The notes under the pieces: model-generated | Told to the model about the DNA's origin: nothing | Database searches by the model: none | The model's input: only the letters and a program-made list of their open reading frames with translations | Position numbers and translations under genes: made by a program | Shown here: in pieces, positions 45,504 through 56,105 of the stretch | How positions within the stretch are numbered: position 1 is the stretch's first letter | How the letters are laid out: every line of letters begins with the position of its first letter | Assembly: GCA_018398815.1 (NCBI GenBank) | Contig: CM031601.1 | Span: 30,396,521-30,460,520, forward strand | DNA from: Conus ventricosus | Lineage: Eukaryota > Mollusca > Gastropoda > Neogastropoda > Conidae | Direction: 5' to 3' | DNA length: 64,000 nucleotides

Positions 45504-45639
45504 ATAACGGCGGCCATCTGAGCAATGTACATGTTTTCCCCCATTGGAGCTGAGTTTCCCCAAAATCCCAGCCCAGGGGGGCAGTTTCTATTGGGGCAGG
45601 GGCTGCACCCGGAACACCAGTGACGCATTGGCCCCGGAC
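45504..45639 (-). CDS. RNF213-like: RNF213-like exon after AAA3, in corrupted sequence
   Basis: Acceptor GCCCGCAG (ending 45640) and donor GTGAGT bound 136 bases. With the single base left by exon 51472-51554 the frame opens G-PGPMRH. After one missing C it reads LVFRVQPLPQ. Further pieces in shifted frames are KLSSN and ENMYIAQM. These fall in the order of the RNF213 stretch after the AAA3 Walker B (LG-x-x-PxRx-LVYRV, then a WDFG-x-L block, then a YI-x-Q block). An in-frame TAG and frame changes at C and G runs are best explained by base-calling errors in this tract. Confidence 0.7.
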
Positions 45640-47199
45640 CTGCGGGCAGATTCCTAAATTATACTTTCTTGCCCAACAATCCCATGTGCACACCTTTTAA
45701 ACAGCGGGACACCATGTGTTTGCTACCCCCCAAACATTTTTCTTTTTTGTTGTTGTTTTTTTCTAAACAACTTTGCTCCCCCAACGGAATTACTTCAATG
45801 CCCTATTTCCGGGTTTTTCCAGTTTTTTACATAATTTAAATCCCAGGCTTGAACAAAACAGACCCCTTTCAAAAGGGCCCTAGGTATTTAAAACAGTAGT
45901 CAGAAATGCATCCTTATTCATTTTACATTTAAAATTTTTCCTATTATATTCAGTCTGGATTTTTGGCCTTTTTTTTTCAGCCCGGTCAGAAAATGGCCCC
46001 AAATTTGGGTTCACATAAGGAACAAATTTTTTTTCGTGCATGGAGCTAAACTTTTGGAAAATCAAATTATTTAATGAAAATGTCCTATGTAGAGTACAAG
46101 AATTTGATGAAATGGGGCTTTTTGAAAAAAAGAAAAAGAAGGGCATAAAATCAATTTAAAATTTTTAAATGATTTTTTCGGGCAGTTAAGTTGGTGAAAA
46201 ATTACAAAGGAGATGCCAAATTTGGGAAAAAGGGTTGGGAAAAAGGTGGGTTTTAACTCAACAAGCGGCCCGGGTTGGGCTGGGTAAATTTGAGAGCCAA
46301 AATTCCCAAAATCCGCACAGAAATTCAGCCTTTGTAATATTTTGCAATTTAATCTGCAGACCAAAACCTCTTCTTTTGTAGGGGAAGGAAAACATGACGC
46401 CTCGTTTTTGTTCTGTTAATTGTGAAACAAGTTTTTCTTTGGGGGTGGCCCGTTTTTTGGGCTGAGTTCGCCACTGCCTAAAATCCCATGTTTGTTGGTT
46501 GATCTGCTCTTCTTTGGGCCATAATGCTCAGTCATCAGCCCGAAGCATCTGGGGGAAAGTTGTCGTGAAGTCCACATGGGTCAGTGAGATTACTCTATCT
46601 TTTTGGGAGCCCCTTCTCCGATCCCTTTTTCTTTTCCCAAAAAACTGGTTTTACTCAAAAAAGAGTAAAGGGCCCCCAGCCCCGCAAAGTTTTTAAAAAA
46701 TAAAAATAAAAAAACATAAAAAAAGGTGCGGGCGAGGGCTGGTTTGGGCCCCGGAAACAAAAATTTTGGGAACAAAGGGTCCGGGATCGATATTCAAGAA
46801 TTAAAAGCAATGGCCAAAATTTAGGCCCCGAAACAGTAAAATATCTGGGGAAGTTAAAATAGAAAATCGCAAAATGCAGATCTCAAAACTGCGTAACAAT
46901 TTTTTTTTTTTAAAAGAGACTGCATTTGTGGCAAAACTTGATGGGAACCGGGGATTGGGGTTCCACGCCGGGAAAAACAGGAAAAATGAATTTTAAGTGG
47001 CTGTCAAAATTTGATGCAGGTAAGGAAAAACCTTGACCGCCCCCACCCCTTTTTGCTACTTTTATTCAAAACTAAGGGTTTTTCCCTTTTTAAAAATTTT
47101 AATTATTTTTGCTCTGCTTTTGAAAAGATGTTAAGTTTGATAAAACTTTTTCCCTTCTAAGGGTTTTCCCCTTCGAATTTTTTTCGTTTTTTCCTATTT

Positions 47200-48480
47200 T
47201 TTCCCCCCTTTTTTCGATGGGGGTTCCCTGTTTCGAACCCTGCCCGCCTCTTCCCAATCCCTTTTTGGTTATCAATGTCCTTTAGAGGATGGATCCCCAA
47301 AATGAGGGAACCATATTCCAGTTCTGGTTTTAAACCCGGTTTTTTTTAGCAGTCGTCTTTTAAACCCTTTTGGGGGGGGGTCATTGATATTCCTGTAAAA
47401 AAGCTAAAAATGTTATTTTCTTTCTTTTCTTTCTAAATTGTAATGTTTTTTCCCCTTTGAGGGGACTATCTATTTTTCACGCCTAAATATTTTGCAGAGT
47501 GGTTTTTTTTAAGAATAGTTTTAAAGAATAGAATATTCGATCTAGGGGTTTTTGAACGTTTGGGTTAAAATATACGCAACCCCTTGGGATTTTGGGGGGT
47601 TTAAATTCCATTTTCCAGGTTCTTTCCCCCTCTTGAAAGCGTTTAGATCTTCTTGTAGGAATCGTGTGTATCATTCTTGCCTTTTGATTGGTTTTATTAC
47701 TAAGCTGCAATTTTCAAAAAGGGCCCTTTTAGTAGGTTTCCCGGAGGAGATTTTTTACCAATTTTTCAATTTAATAAAATTTAAAAAAAACAAGGGGCCC
47801 CCGAACAGTTCCCCGTGGTACACCCGAAAAAAGACTGGTTTTTTCAATGGGATTACGAAACCCCTTTCCAAAAACAAAAATTTCTGCGTTCTCCCAACGA
47901 GGAAAGATCTAAACCCATTTTTTGCCAAAAAAAACCGCCAATGCCCTGTGTTCTAATTTAAGCAGCAGGCCCCCTTGGGCAACCTTATCAAAGGGTTTTT
48001 GAAAAGTCCTAATAAAACTGCATCTTTTTTGCTTTGTTTTAAGACATTAAATTTAAAAAAATTGAAGTTTTTATAATTTTAGTCTCAAAACTCCCTTTCC
48101 CTTTTTAAAAAAACCCTGGGGCGTTAACTTTAAAAAATCATTTTTTGGGCAAAAAGGTCCATTTTGTACATATATTATGTGTTTTAAGGGGTTTTGCTTT
48201 ATATGGATTAAAAAGTTTAAAGGGCTTTTAGTTTCTCTGCCCCTTTTTTTTTGTCACCCTTTTTTAATAAGGCAAAAAAAGCTCCCCAACTTGCCACCCC
48301 ATCAGGTATTTTCCCCCCTGGGGCCATTGAAGCTTGGTTTAAAATAAATTGGAAAACCTCACTCAAATTTAAAGGCACATAATTTTAAGGCCTTTCCAGG
48401 AAAAAACCTTTAGGGGCCCTTTGCTTTGTTTTCATTGATGTTGGGGGCAGTAACTTAAATACTCCCCCTTTTTTTTACTT
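47200..48480 (-). pseudogene. CR1-like LINE reverse transcriptase, in corrupted sequence
   Basis: Read across frames on the minus strand, the order is GKYLMGWQVGELFLPY (about 48350, RT entry), PQGFFKKGKGSFETKI (about 48110), LLKLEH after FDKV (about 47990-47940), GVPRGTVRGPL (motif B, about 47825-47790), KYLGV (about 47490), KPELEYGSLILG (about 47330-47290) and KRRAGFETGN (about 47250). This is the standard order of CR1/Rex-type LINE RT and thumb blocks. The upstream endonuclease may continue to about 49900 but is not readable. Frame breaks at homopolymers reflect sequence quality, so its true state is unknown. It is probably intronic in the RNF213-like gene. Confidence 0.7.
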
Positions 48481-50869
48481 TTATGTTTTGCTTTTCAGGG
48501 AAAATTTTTTTATCATCCCTTTTTTTTTTAACCCTTTAAATTTAAAATTGGGATTTGAGGGAAAATGAACAAAACTCTTGTTTATTTTAAATTTTTCTTT
48601 CCTTAAAGGGGCCCCCCTATTAGGGTTTTTCCCGGTCGTTTTTCAGGTCTGGAAACCCAAAGGGTTTTCCCGTCGCTTTCTCCCCTTTTTAAGACCATAA
48701 TTTCTTTTTTTGATGATCACCTTTTGAAAAACATTGAAAATTTTAAAAATAATTGGAAAGGGGGAAACCTACATTCTCTCCCGAACCTTCCCCTTAAAAT
48801 GTTTATAAACCAAAAACCCTAATCTTTTCCCGAATTAAAGGGGAAGTTTTTATCTTCCCTTTAAAAAAAGATGTTTCCTTTTCAACAAACTTTAGTTTTT
48901 TTAGTAATCCATGGCTGGTGGTTCTTTCCCCTTTTGTTATTTTAAGGGATTTGTCATCCCTAATAAATTTTCCCAAAAGGGCCCCTGAAATTAAACTTTT
49001 TAAAACTATTGGGGCCTAAAAAAAAAAATGCTGAAATCATGATTAAAAACCCCCGCCCAATTTTTGGGAAGGGGCTGCTTTGGGTTTCCCGAGGGCGGTT
49101 GGACGTTTAGGGGGGTTTTTCTTCGAAATTTGGGTTTAAAATTGCCCCTCCCAAAAAATTTTTTTCATGTTTACCCAGGGGCCCGCAAAATTTTCCTGAT
49201 TGCCAAAATGCCTGGACAATTGGGAAAAAAAAAAATCCCGAATGCCCCTTTTTAGAGTTGCTGTTTTAAAAAGATGCACAAAACCAAGGTCTTTGGTGGG
49301 ACAAAAAAAAAGAGTATTAAAATTTTTTCTGTATTGGGTTAAACCCAAATATGGATCCCTTTGCCCAATTTAAAATTGGTAAAATTTAAAATCTTTTCCC
49401 CCAATCCATAATATTGCCTTCCCCATTGGCCAAAAACAATGTCAGAAATGTCTCTTCAAATAGAGAACATACAATTTTTATCGGGTTTTGGGGGGTCTGT
49501 TTAAAATGATCCAAAAATTTACAGGTCTTTATTTTAAAATTAATCCTACAAAATTAAAATTCCACTATTTTTGCCCTTGATATAAAAACTTACTGGCTAA
49601 TTCTTCCTAAAGGCAATCCAAACTTTCCCCCCCCTTTTTTTCCCAAATTTTGTCCTTTTTTATAAATTCAAAATTCCCCCATTAAAAATTTTACTGCTGG
49701 ATGTTCCAGGTTTTTAGATTTTCTGTTCCCTTTTAAAAATCAAAAGTTTTTTTTTTGGTGACTAAAAATTTCTGATTTTTTCTTTTCTTATTTAAAAATT
49801 GGGAAAAAATTTTTCGACATGCATTTAAATTTATCTTTTCCCTTTAAAGATTTGGGGTTCAGTTTTCCCTTTTTTGGGTTTGGGGTTTTTTTCAGTTTTA
49901 GAATCAGGGGTGGTTTCAAACTTAGGACAAAATTTCGTTTTCTTTTTGGGGGTCGGTCTGGGGGAGAAAGGGGCCCCCAAAAGGGTTTCTTTCTTTAGCT
50001 GAGTCTTCAATTTGAATTTTTCAAAAAAACTCGAACTAAAATTTTGGGAAACCCGCAGGAAAAAAAAAGTCCCCGGACATATCAAATATTGCATTAATTG
50101 TTAAAAACGGGTTAGTTTTTAAAAAACATACAATTTTGTGTGATTTCCCCTGTATTGCGACTCAAAAGGCAAATGCTTTATGTTCCTTTTGCTCTCAAAT
50201 TGCAAACTCCGCATTGGGTATTTTTCTTTGGTGGACGGACCAGGATTTTAGTTCAATGTCCCCGATGCAGGGTAAGGGTTAAAAGCCCTGATTTAAAATC
50301 CTTTTATGCTAAACTTTTTTTCAAACAATTCCTTTTCACTTTTACTATTTCGATTTAATTTTAAATCAGGGGGTTTAAACTGGGGCCCATTTAAAAGATT
50401 TGAGAAAAGTATGGGGACAGGGGTAAAACCCCGGAAAGGGAAAAAAAGGTTTTAGGTTGCACAAAGTTTTATAACCTGAAAAAAAGGGAAATAAAAGGGC
50501 GTCTACATCTACATCTAAAATTTCAAAATTAAACTGAGTGCTAGGGATATTGTTGTTCCTGTCACATGTGGAAACAGCAAGGAGAAGTAGAAAACTTTTA
50601 ACGAAAGCCGAGGAACAACACGCCGGTAGCCATCTTGAAAAGCCAAGTAAGAAAGACTCACCTTACCTGAAAGGGTTTAAAACACAATTTCGTTAAAAAA
50701 AATAAAAAATAAGCGTTAAACTACCAACAGCCAACAGTGCTGATTATTAAAATTCACGGTTACTCGTATGAGTAAAAGATGTAAGGCGTAAAAGATGTAA
50801 AAATGAATTTAAAACGGGAGCTCCAAAAACCAGGCAGCCTCCTCGCTGGACATGCGCACATGTGACCAT

Positions 50870-51260
50870 CAACAGCGTGCACATGTGACCATCAAATTTT
50901 ACATGGGCTCTTTGAAAGTCATTTTTGATGTCCCTAGTAAGGAGCACCATCTGGTCATATGTGAATCTGATTTTATGGATGCCTTGTAGAACTTTTGAGG
51001 CCATTCTTCTTTTTGATATTGGAGATATCTGTAAACCATTTGCTTCAAGGTCCTATCAAGACCGCTAAGGAGGCTGACTGTTCCTTCCAATGACTTGGGA
51101 ACTCACCAGAGTTCCAGGATTGGCTGAGCATGTCCATTAATTTTTGCTTGGTGTTCTTACAAAGATGTTTGATCATTTCATTGGTGGTCCCATCTTTCCA
51201 GGAGCTTTTTTCTTGAACTGTCTGATTTAGCTCTTGGTTTGTGACCTTTGAAGTCATTTC
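50870..51260 (-). pseudogene. LINE reverse transcriptase fragment
   Basis: The minus strand reads WKDGTTNEMIKHLCKNTKQK, then LMDMLSQSWNSGEFPSHWKE (51200-51110), the N-terminal RT block of Jockey/I-type LINEs. After a frame change it reads TYDQMVLLTRDIKNDFQRAH (about 50965-50905), the block before motif A. It is truncated at both ends and lies in the intron next to exon 51472-51554. Confidence 0.7.
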
Positions 51261-51471
51261 AGCTAATGGCGTTTTGCTTTCACAGCTCCTTTTTTCATTG
51301 TCCTGACTTCAGGGCTTTTTTGTCAGAGGGACATCTTGAAGATGGTTATCTCTGCCAACAGAGATGCCCGTCAATAACAGAAACAACAGCAAATTGTAAG
51401 ATGATACACATACATCAGCACAAATGCAAGAGCACACACCAACAGAACATGTGAAAAACCATCTTTCTCAC

Positions 51472-51554
51472 CAAGTTTGTCACAGGTCTTCTCTGCACTG
51501 ACATGGTAGCCAAGCCCTGCTTTCTCAAGGCGCTCTATCACTGCTTTGGAATGC
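51472..51554 (-). CDS. RNF213-like: RNF213-like small exon after AAA3 Walker B
   Basis: This 83-base exon runs from acceptor AATTGCAG to donor GTGAGA. With two bases from exon 52672-52919 it encodes K-HSKAVIERLEKAGLGYHVS and AEKTCDKLG. It matches the RNF213 string that follows ACNPYRK (HSEEMIRRLESAGLGY-type), including the invariant AGLGY. The frame is clean, and it joins 45639 with the correct phase. Confidence 0.9.
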
Positions 51555-52671
51555 CTGCAATTAGTTCCAGACTGATAACATAGTCATATCTCTGAGGATA
51601 AACCAAAACACATTACCAAATACAAATGCCTTGTAGTTCTAACACCAGTTATGGGATCTAACAAACATACACATGATCTAGGTACACTGTACACCTATTC
51701 ATCATTTATCAAACTATGGCTTTGTCATTTTGTAAAATTATGTAAGAATTTACTGATGAGAGAACTGTAAACAATGTACTGGAAGCAAACTTTTGCACCC
51801 ATGATGTAACAACTACATGACCATCTCTCCAAACTAAAATTGAATGTCTATGTTCTTAAAGCAACAACTTTCAATCCAAGGGTTTTAGGCGTCTATAATC
51901 AGAACAAGCATTCCCAACCACAATGGAAGGAATGAAGGGTCCATGCATGCTGTTAGAGAGAAAATCTACTATTGCAGCCGGGCTGCTTGCATATATGCAC
52001 CTGCACTGGCTTTTTATTATTTTCTGCTATGAACTTTGTTGAACAATGTATTGAAGTATTTCAGTTGGAGTTTTTGCTGTTTTTCAAGGTTTTTCTTTTT
52101 TTGTTAAAGCATCAAGGCATTTACTTTAATCATTACTACGGAAAACATATAAATGACCTGGCCATGCTTGTCACTTACTTCTTCCTTGGCCTGGAATGAT
52201 TGACAGCAAAAAAACTTAGATATGAACTGTAAGCAATCGGAACTGTGTATCATGCAGCACTGCTGAACTTAAGATTGAAATAACTCCTGTTTTCGCTACC
52301 GTCATGTCTAAACAGTCTGAATACTGTCCTGTGAAAAAGGGGAAACTGATGCTCTTGTGTTCATGACTGGTGTAAACAAAGTGTGTAATTAATCACAAGC
52401 ATTTACAGACTGAACTATACAGTATCATTTACAGAATACTATGCTAATTCAAAGAGACTTTAGCTGTCAAAATGATATTCATTTTCGATAACTATGTCTA
52501 AGTTTCATACATACCTGCACTGCACATGGGAAATACTTATTTTTCTCTGTGTGAGGGTAACGATTAAATTTGTGATCTTCATAATTCATTTCAGTTCCGA
52601 CAAAGGTCTATCTCCTTGTGAATCACTTAAGACTGCTGCACTATATAGGAGAATGAGAAGAAAAGACCTAC

Positions 52672-52919
52672 TTGCGATATGGGTTACAGGCAGCCACCAT
52701 CTTCAGGTCATTGTGAAGCTGGATTCGAGTTCCATTCATTGCACCATCACACATGACCTCCTTGACAGCTCCAATGGCCTCTGTGGTATTAGCTTCATCA
52801 AAGAATAGCACAGTGTACAATGGACGATCTTTGGCTGCTTGTTTCTTGGTTTCTTTGGCCAATATTTCTGCTTCCTTCACCTTCTTATGGATGTCTTCTG
52901 ATGTTGTGCCCCCATGGAC
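52672..52919 (-). CDS. RNF213-like: RNF213-like exon, AAA3 Walker B
   Basis: The 248-base exon runs from acceptor TTACATAG (ending 52920) to donor GTAGGT. It opens VHGGTTSEDIHKKVKEAEIL and includes LYTVLFFDEANTTEAIGAVK, EVMCDGAMNGTRIQLHNDLK and MVAACNPYRK. FFDEAN is the Walker B of the AAA unit called AAA3 in vertebrate RNF213, and AACNPYRK is its sensor-like region. VHGGTT marks the segment before it. It is open, without frameshift. The exon carrying the Walker A of the same unit should lie upstream (higher coordinates), but I cannot find it before the N gap or beyond it. Confidence 0.93.
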
Positions 52920-53086
52920 CTATGTAAGGACAATCATAAACAGTATAAATGTCATGTTGCCTGAGTCTGTCAACTTCAGTTTCTGCACTCACATGTATGA
53001 AGACTTAACGTTTCTGTTTTTCATGAGCACAAGTAATATACAAACAAAAAGACAGAAGAAATTTTAAAAAAAGTATCAACTGAAGC

Positions 53087-53316
53087 ACAATCACACACAT
53101 ACACACACTCAGTCCTTCTCTCCCTCCATTCCGTGTCCACTACTTCACAATGTTTTCCGTTTCTCACAGCTCCCTCCCTTTCTCTCTAACCACTTCTACC
53201 CTTCCTTCCCACTCAAACCCCCTTCCCTATTATTTAACACACACACACACACACACACACCATACACTCACATGCATATGTTTACACACACACACACGTG
53301 CGCGCGCGCGCACACG
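53087..53316. repeat. CA/CT microsatellite cluster flanking LINE copy 3
   Basis: CA arrays at 53087-53108, 53239-53262 and 53285-53300, a CG array at 53300-53312 and CT-rich DNA between. The last CACAC directly precedes the LINE 3' tail at 53317. Confidence 0.85.
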
Positions 53317-54715
53317 ATAAGATAAGATAATGTTGCTTATAGCCCAGCCGACCGCAGAGGGCCACATCAGGGCTGTCACCACGTTAAAATCAACTCACCG
53401 GTCATTTAAAAAAAAAAAAAAAAAAAAAAACTTTCACACATCTCGTTAAATGACATCGTCTACAAATGAACCAGAAACTTTGTTAAAAATCCTTCTTCCG
53501 TAAAATCTCAAATCAGATGAAAAATGTTAATTTCTCTCAAAAACCCAAGGATCACGTCAGGCGGGACATCCCTGAACAGGATCTTCATGGACTCCGCTGT
53601 AAAATGTTTGTGTCTCACATCGTGCAAGTCCCAACACTCTAAAAGAACATGTTTCATTGTGAGTGGTGCATGACATGGAATGCACCACGGAGCTTCTTCA
53701 CTCTTTAAAAGGTAAGAATGGGTAAAATACGAATGGCCGGTGTGCAGCCGGCACAGAACCGTTTCCTCTTTACGACCACCCGACGTAGATGGGAGGAAGT
53801 CTTTAAGGTTTGGACGGATCTGAAAGAGTTTGTTATTCGTCTGTGTGTTCCAATCCTCCTGCCAGAGGTCTCTCACATAATCGTTAATTTTGGGTTTCAC
53901 ATCTGAGCAGGGATATAAGTGTTGGACAGTTTCTCTCTTGTGGCGTTCTTGGCTAAACAATCAACCATTTCGTTCCCGCCGATGCCAACATGGCCAGGAA
54001 CCCAAGCAAGAGTAATGTTGTAACCGTCCGCCTTCAACTTGCTAAAAAGTTCAAAAAAAAGTAAAAGTTCTGGATGCTGAAGGTTGCGGCCAGCTATGGC
54101 CTCCAAAGCCGACAGCGAATCCGACAGAACCAGAAAGTCCCTCCTCGAAGAATGGGAGATTATCTTCAAAGCCAGTACTAGAGCAGTAAGTTCAGCAGAA
54201 TAGACAGAAGCATCTGAATGTATATGTTCCAACAATATCTGAGAAGGAGCCCCAGGGCAGTAGGCTGCACAGGCCACTCCATCCTCAGACTTGGAACCGT
54301 CAGTGAAAACTTTTTGATAGGATGGGAATTTGGAACAGAGCTCGGCATACAAAGCCTTGTACGCCAGAGAGCTGGTAGACTCCTTACGGAAAGCTGCGAG
54401 ATCAAAACGAATCTCTGGTGTGAAAAAGGTCCATGAAGGTTGATCCGGAAACTTGGAAAAATCGGAAACTACTCCCAGGTCTATACCTGCATTCCGCACG
54501 TGAGGCTGCATACGAAGCCCAAACGGCGGAATACATTTCGGGTTTGTTTCAAACTTACTTTGGAACGGAGGGTCAAAAACACAGTCATAGCAGGATTCTG
54601 CGGTTCTGAGAACAGTCGGATGTAATAATTCAAAGACAGTTTCAGCCTGCGGTTGGACAGTGAAGGTTCACCTGCCTCTGCGTACAGGCTGTACACAGGG
54701 GTGGTGCGGAACGCG
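53317..54715 (-). mobile_element. I/Jockey-superfamily LINE copy 3, 5' truncated
   Basis: This is the same family as 11303-17276. It starts with the GATAAGATAAGATAATG tail and aligns to 11303-12700 at about 95%. It is cut at 54715 within the post-RT region (TACACAGGGGTGGTGCGGAACGC), and CA repeats follow at once. It is thus bounded on both sides by CA-rich repeats. It is the best preserved copy of the RNase H region in the window. Confidence 0.88.
53897..54511 (-). pseudogene. LINE RNase H domain, long open frame
   Basis: This open frame of 204 codons contains KVFTDGSKSEDGVACAAYCP (first catalytic Asp), SVYSAELTALVLALKIIS (catalytic Glu), FLVLSDSLSALEAIAG (catalytic Asp) and LAWVPGHVGIGGNEMVDCLA (final His/Asp block). 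All four residues of a type I RNase H are in place, which removes the RNA strand of the cDNA hybrid. The remainder (53508-53960) has a Cys/His cluster, CIPCHAPLTMKHVLLEC. It lacks RT and endonuclease, so it is a fragment even though it is intact in this stretch. Confidence 0.85.
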
Positions 54716-54750
54716 CACACACACACACATACACGCACACACACACACAT
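54716..54750. repeat. CA microsatellite at LINE 5' junction
   Basis: CACACACACACATACACGCACACACA-type sequence begins immediately after the truncated LINE sequence. Confidence 0.9.
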
Positions 54751-54829
54751 ATACCTGTATTCTTTTAAGAACAAAATAATTAATATATCTCTCACGGCTG
54801 TTCCTTTCCTGCCTTTCCTTTCCCTTTAG

Positions 54830-54949
54830 TACAACCGGCGTGACCCGCTGACCCTGACCGAGTTCAGCAATGCTAGCGGGGCCAGCATCACACACTTTGG
54901 CTCCCTTTCCTTCTTGAAACGTGTAGCAGAGTGCTGTGCTTGTGACTGA
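54830..54949 (+). CDS. Possible terminal exon of an unidentified plus-strand gene
   Basis: A strong acceptor (pyrimidine tract TTCCTTTCCTGCCTTTCCTT, then TCCCTTTAG at 54821-54829) is followed by 39 open codons, YNRRDPLTLTEFSNASGASI and THFGSLSFLKRVAECCACD, ending in TGA at 54947-54949. Codon use is GC-rich at third positions, unlike the surrounding intron, which supports a real exon. I do not recognise the protein. No partner exon on the plus strand is visible to the left, and the N gap follows 160 bases later. It could be the end of a gene nested in or misjoined to the RNF213-like locus. Confidence 0.45.
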   Translation, partial: YNRRDPLTLTEFSNASGASITHFGSLSFLKRVAECCACD

Positions 54950-55111
54950 GTTGTTGTTTTCCAAACTTCGGATACAACTAAATCCCGATATTTTGTTTCA
55001 TTTCGGGTGCCGAGGATTTATGAAGTGAGCTTGTGTCTGTGGTGTTTTATAACGTATTCAATTCTTTAAAGTGTGGTTTTGTGTGTATAGTTTGACGTAA
55101 GTGACTCGTAC

Positions 55112-55211
55112 NNNNNNNNNNNNNNNNNNNNNNNNNNNNNNNNNNNNNNNNNNNNNNNNNNNNNNNNNNNNNNNNNNNNNNNNNNNNNNNNNNNNNNNNN
55201 NNNNNNNNNNN
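55112..55211. other. Assembly gap, 100 N
   Basis: Exactly 100 N bases, the conventional size for a scaffold gap of unknown length. The sequence on the two sides need not be adjacent in the genome. Confidence 0.99.
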
Positions 55212-55547
55212 CATGAATAAGAAACTGTTGTGACTATTTCAAATGCAGTTAAGGGAGAGAGAGAGGGGTGACTTTTATTGTTGCATAGAGTTTCATCAGA
55301 TGCTTTTTTTTTTAGAGCTTTTTAATGCCTGTTCGCAGAACGTGATTTTAAAAAGGAAGATTTCCATGTGATCCTTCCAGAGTATACAAAACTTGATTTA
55401 TAAAGATAACTTACATGCAGTACTTCTGGCCAGAAATGATAGGCAGTTAACATACAAACATGCAGTTATAGATCAATAAATTGTCTGTGACAGTCATATT
55501 CATGAGAAACTATAACAACACTATTAAATCATAATCTAACCACAAGT

Positions 55548-55614
55548 TCAACAGAGACCATGAAATTCTTCATCAAACAAGTTGTCAGCAGAAGATATTA
55601 GGTCCTTCTGCTCC
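55548..55614 (-). CDS. Possible terminal exon of a minus-strand gene
   Basis: Acceptor TTTTCTTTTCTTTCAG (ending 55615) precedes one base and then EQKDLISSADNLFDEEFHGL plus C, followed by a TGA at 55548-55550. The acidic end and the clean acceptor resemble a short last exon. It is short, and the protein is not recognised. If real, it belongs to a gene to the right, into whose intron the DIRS element has inserted. It could not be RNF213-like, because that gene continues downstream on the same strand. Confidence 0.3.
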
Positions 55615-55753
55615 CTGAAAGAAAAGAAAAGAAAATCTCATGTAGAAAAACAAAGTTAGAAAAGAAAGTTGCCTTAAATAAAGCAAACAACAGTAGTTTC
55701 AAATATGCAAAGAGAGACGGACAGACAGACAGCAGAGAGAAGTTAATCATATG

Positions 55754-56072
55754 AAAATGGGGAGTTTGTATTATACTCCCTGTTTGGCTAGTATACTTAC
55801 CATGTCAGACCATAGCATTCACGGCAGTTAGTCAGCTCTGCCAGGCCGAAGTTTTTGTGTGGCTAATGCAGTAATAAGACAGTCACGTGATGCCCAACCC
55901 GCTTCCGCCGTAGGAAGAAGCCGGTGTCAACTTCCTGTACCTCATTCATCGAGGCCTGCACGCAAGGTAACCCCAGAACCTTGGCGCTGGTGGGGAAGGT
56001 AGGGCGGGCATTAGAGTCTGACATGGTAAGTATACTAGCCAAACAGGGAGTATAATACAAACTCCCCATTTT
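55754..56072. repeat. DIRS terminal inverted repeat, 57-bp perfect arms
   Basis: The arm at 55754-55810 is the exact inverse of 56016-56072, and the spacer is 205 bases. The arm contains GGGGAGTTTGTATTATACTC and ends ACCATGTCAGAC. A third partial copy, CCATGTCAGACCATAGCA, occurs in direct orientation near 56089-56106 and matches 55800-55817. This fits the inverted terminal repeat plus internal complementary region of DIRS elements, which template circularisation. Confidence 0.85.
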
Positions 56073-56105
56073 GGCGTCATATACTGTACCATGTCAGACC
56101 ATAGC

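Larger units (their letters stand above)
39470..50490. other. Homopolymer-inflated tract, probable uncorrected gap fill
   Basis: From about 39470 to 50490 nearly every base occurs in runs of three to ten (AAAACCCC, GGGGG, TTTTTT). Before and after, run lengths are ordinary. Recognisable coding blocks inside (RNF213-like exon at 45.5 kb, CR1-like LINE at 47.2-48.5 kb) are frameshifted at runs every few codons. This pattern suggests long-read sequence that was not polished and not a biological composition shift. ORFs predicted in it should not be trusted. A repeat of about 80 bp in three copies appears at 42900-43130 (landmark TTCTCGGGG). A CA-rich array lies at 45378-45462. Confidence 0.8.
17630..52919 (-). 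other. RNF213-like: RNF213-like gene, internal portion (six exons found)
   Basis: Six separate blocks on the minus strand match consecutive parts of the RNF213/mysterin AAA+ core in the correct order over about 35 kb. RNF213 is a very large cytosolic protein with dynein-like AAA units and E3 ubiquitin ligase activity, involved in lipid droplet biology and in defence against intracellular bacteria. Invertebrates often carry several paralogues. The phase joins at 52672/51554, at 51472/45639 and at 21847/17800. The phase between 30000 and 22072 does not join, so an exon may be missing or unseen. The N-terminal part, the first Walker A of the core, and the RING and C-terminal parts are absent from the window. 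Whether the locus is intact cannot be judged because of sequence errors. Confidence 0.85.
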
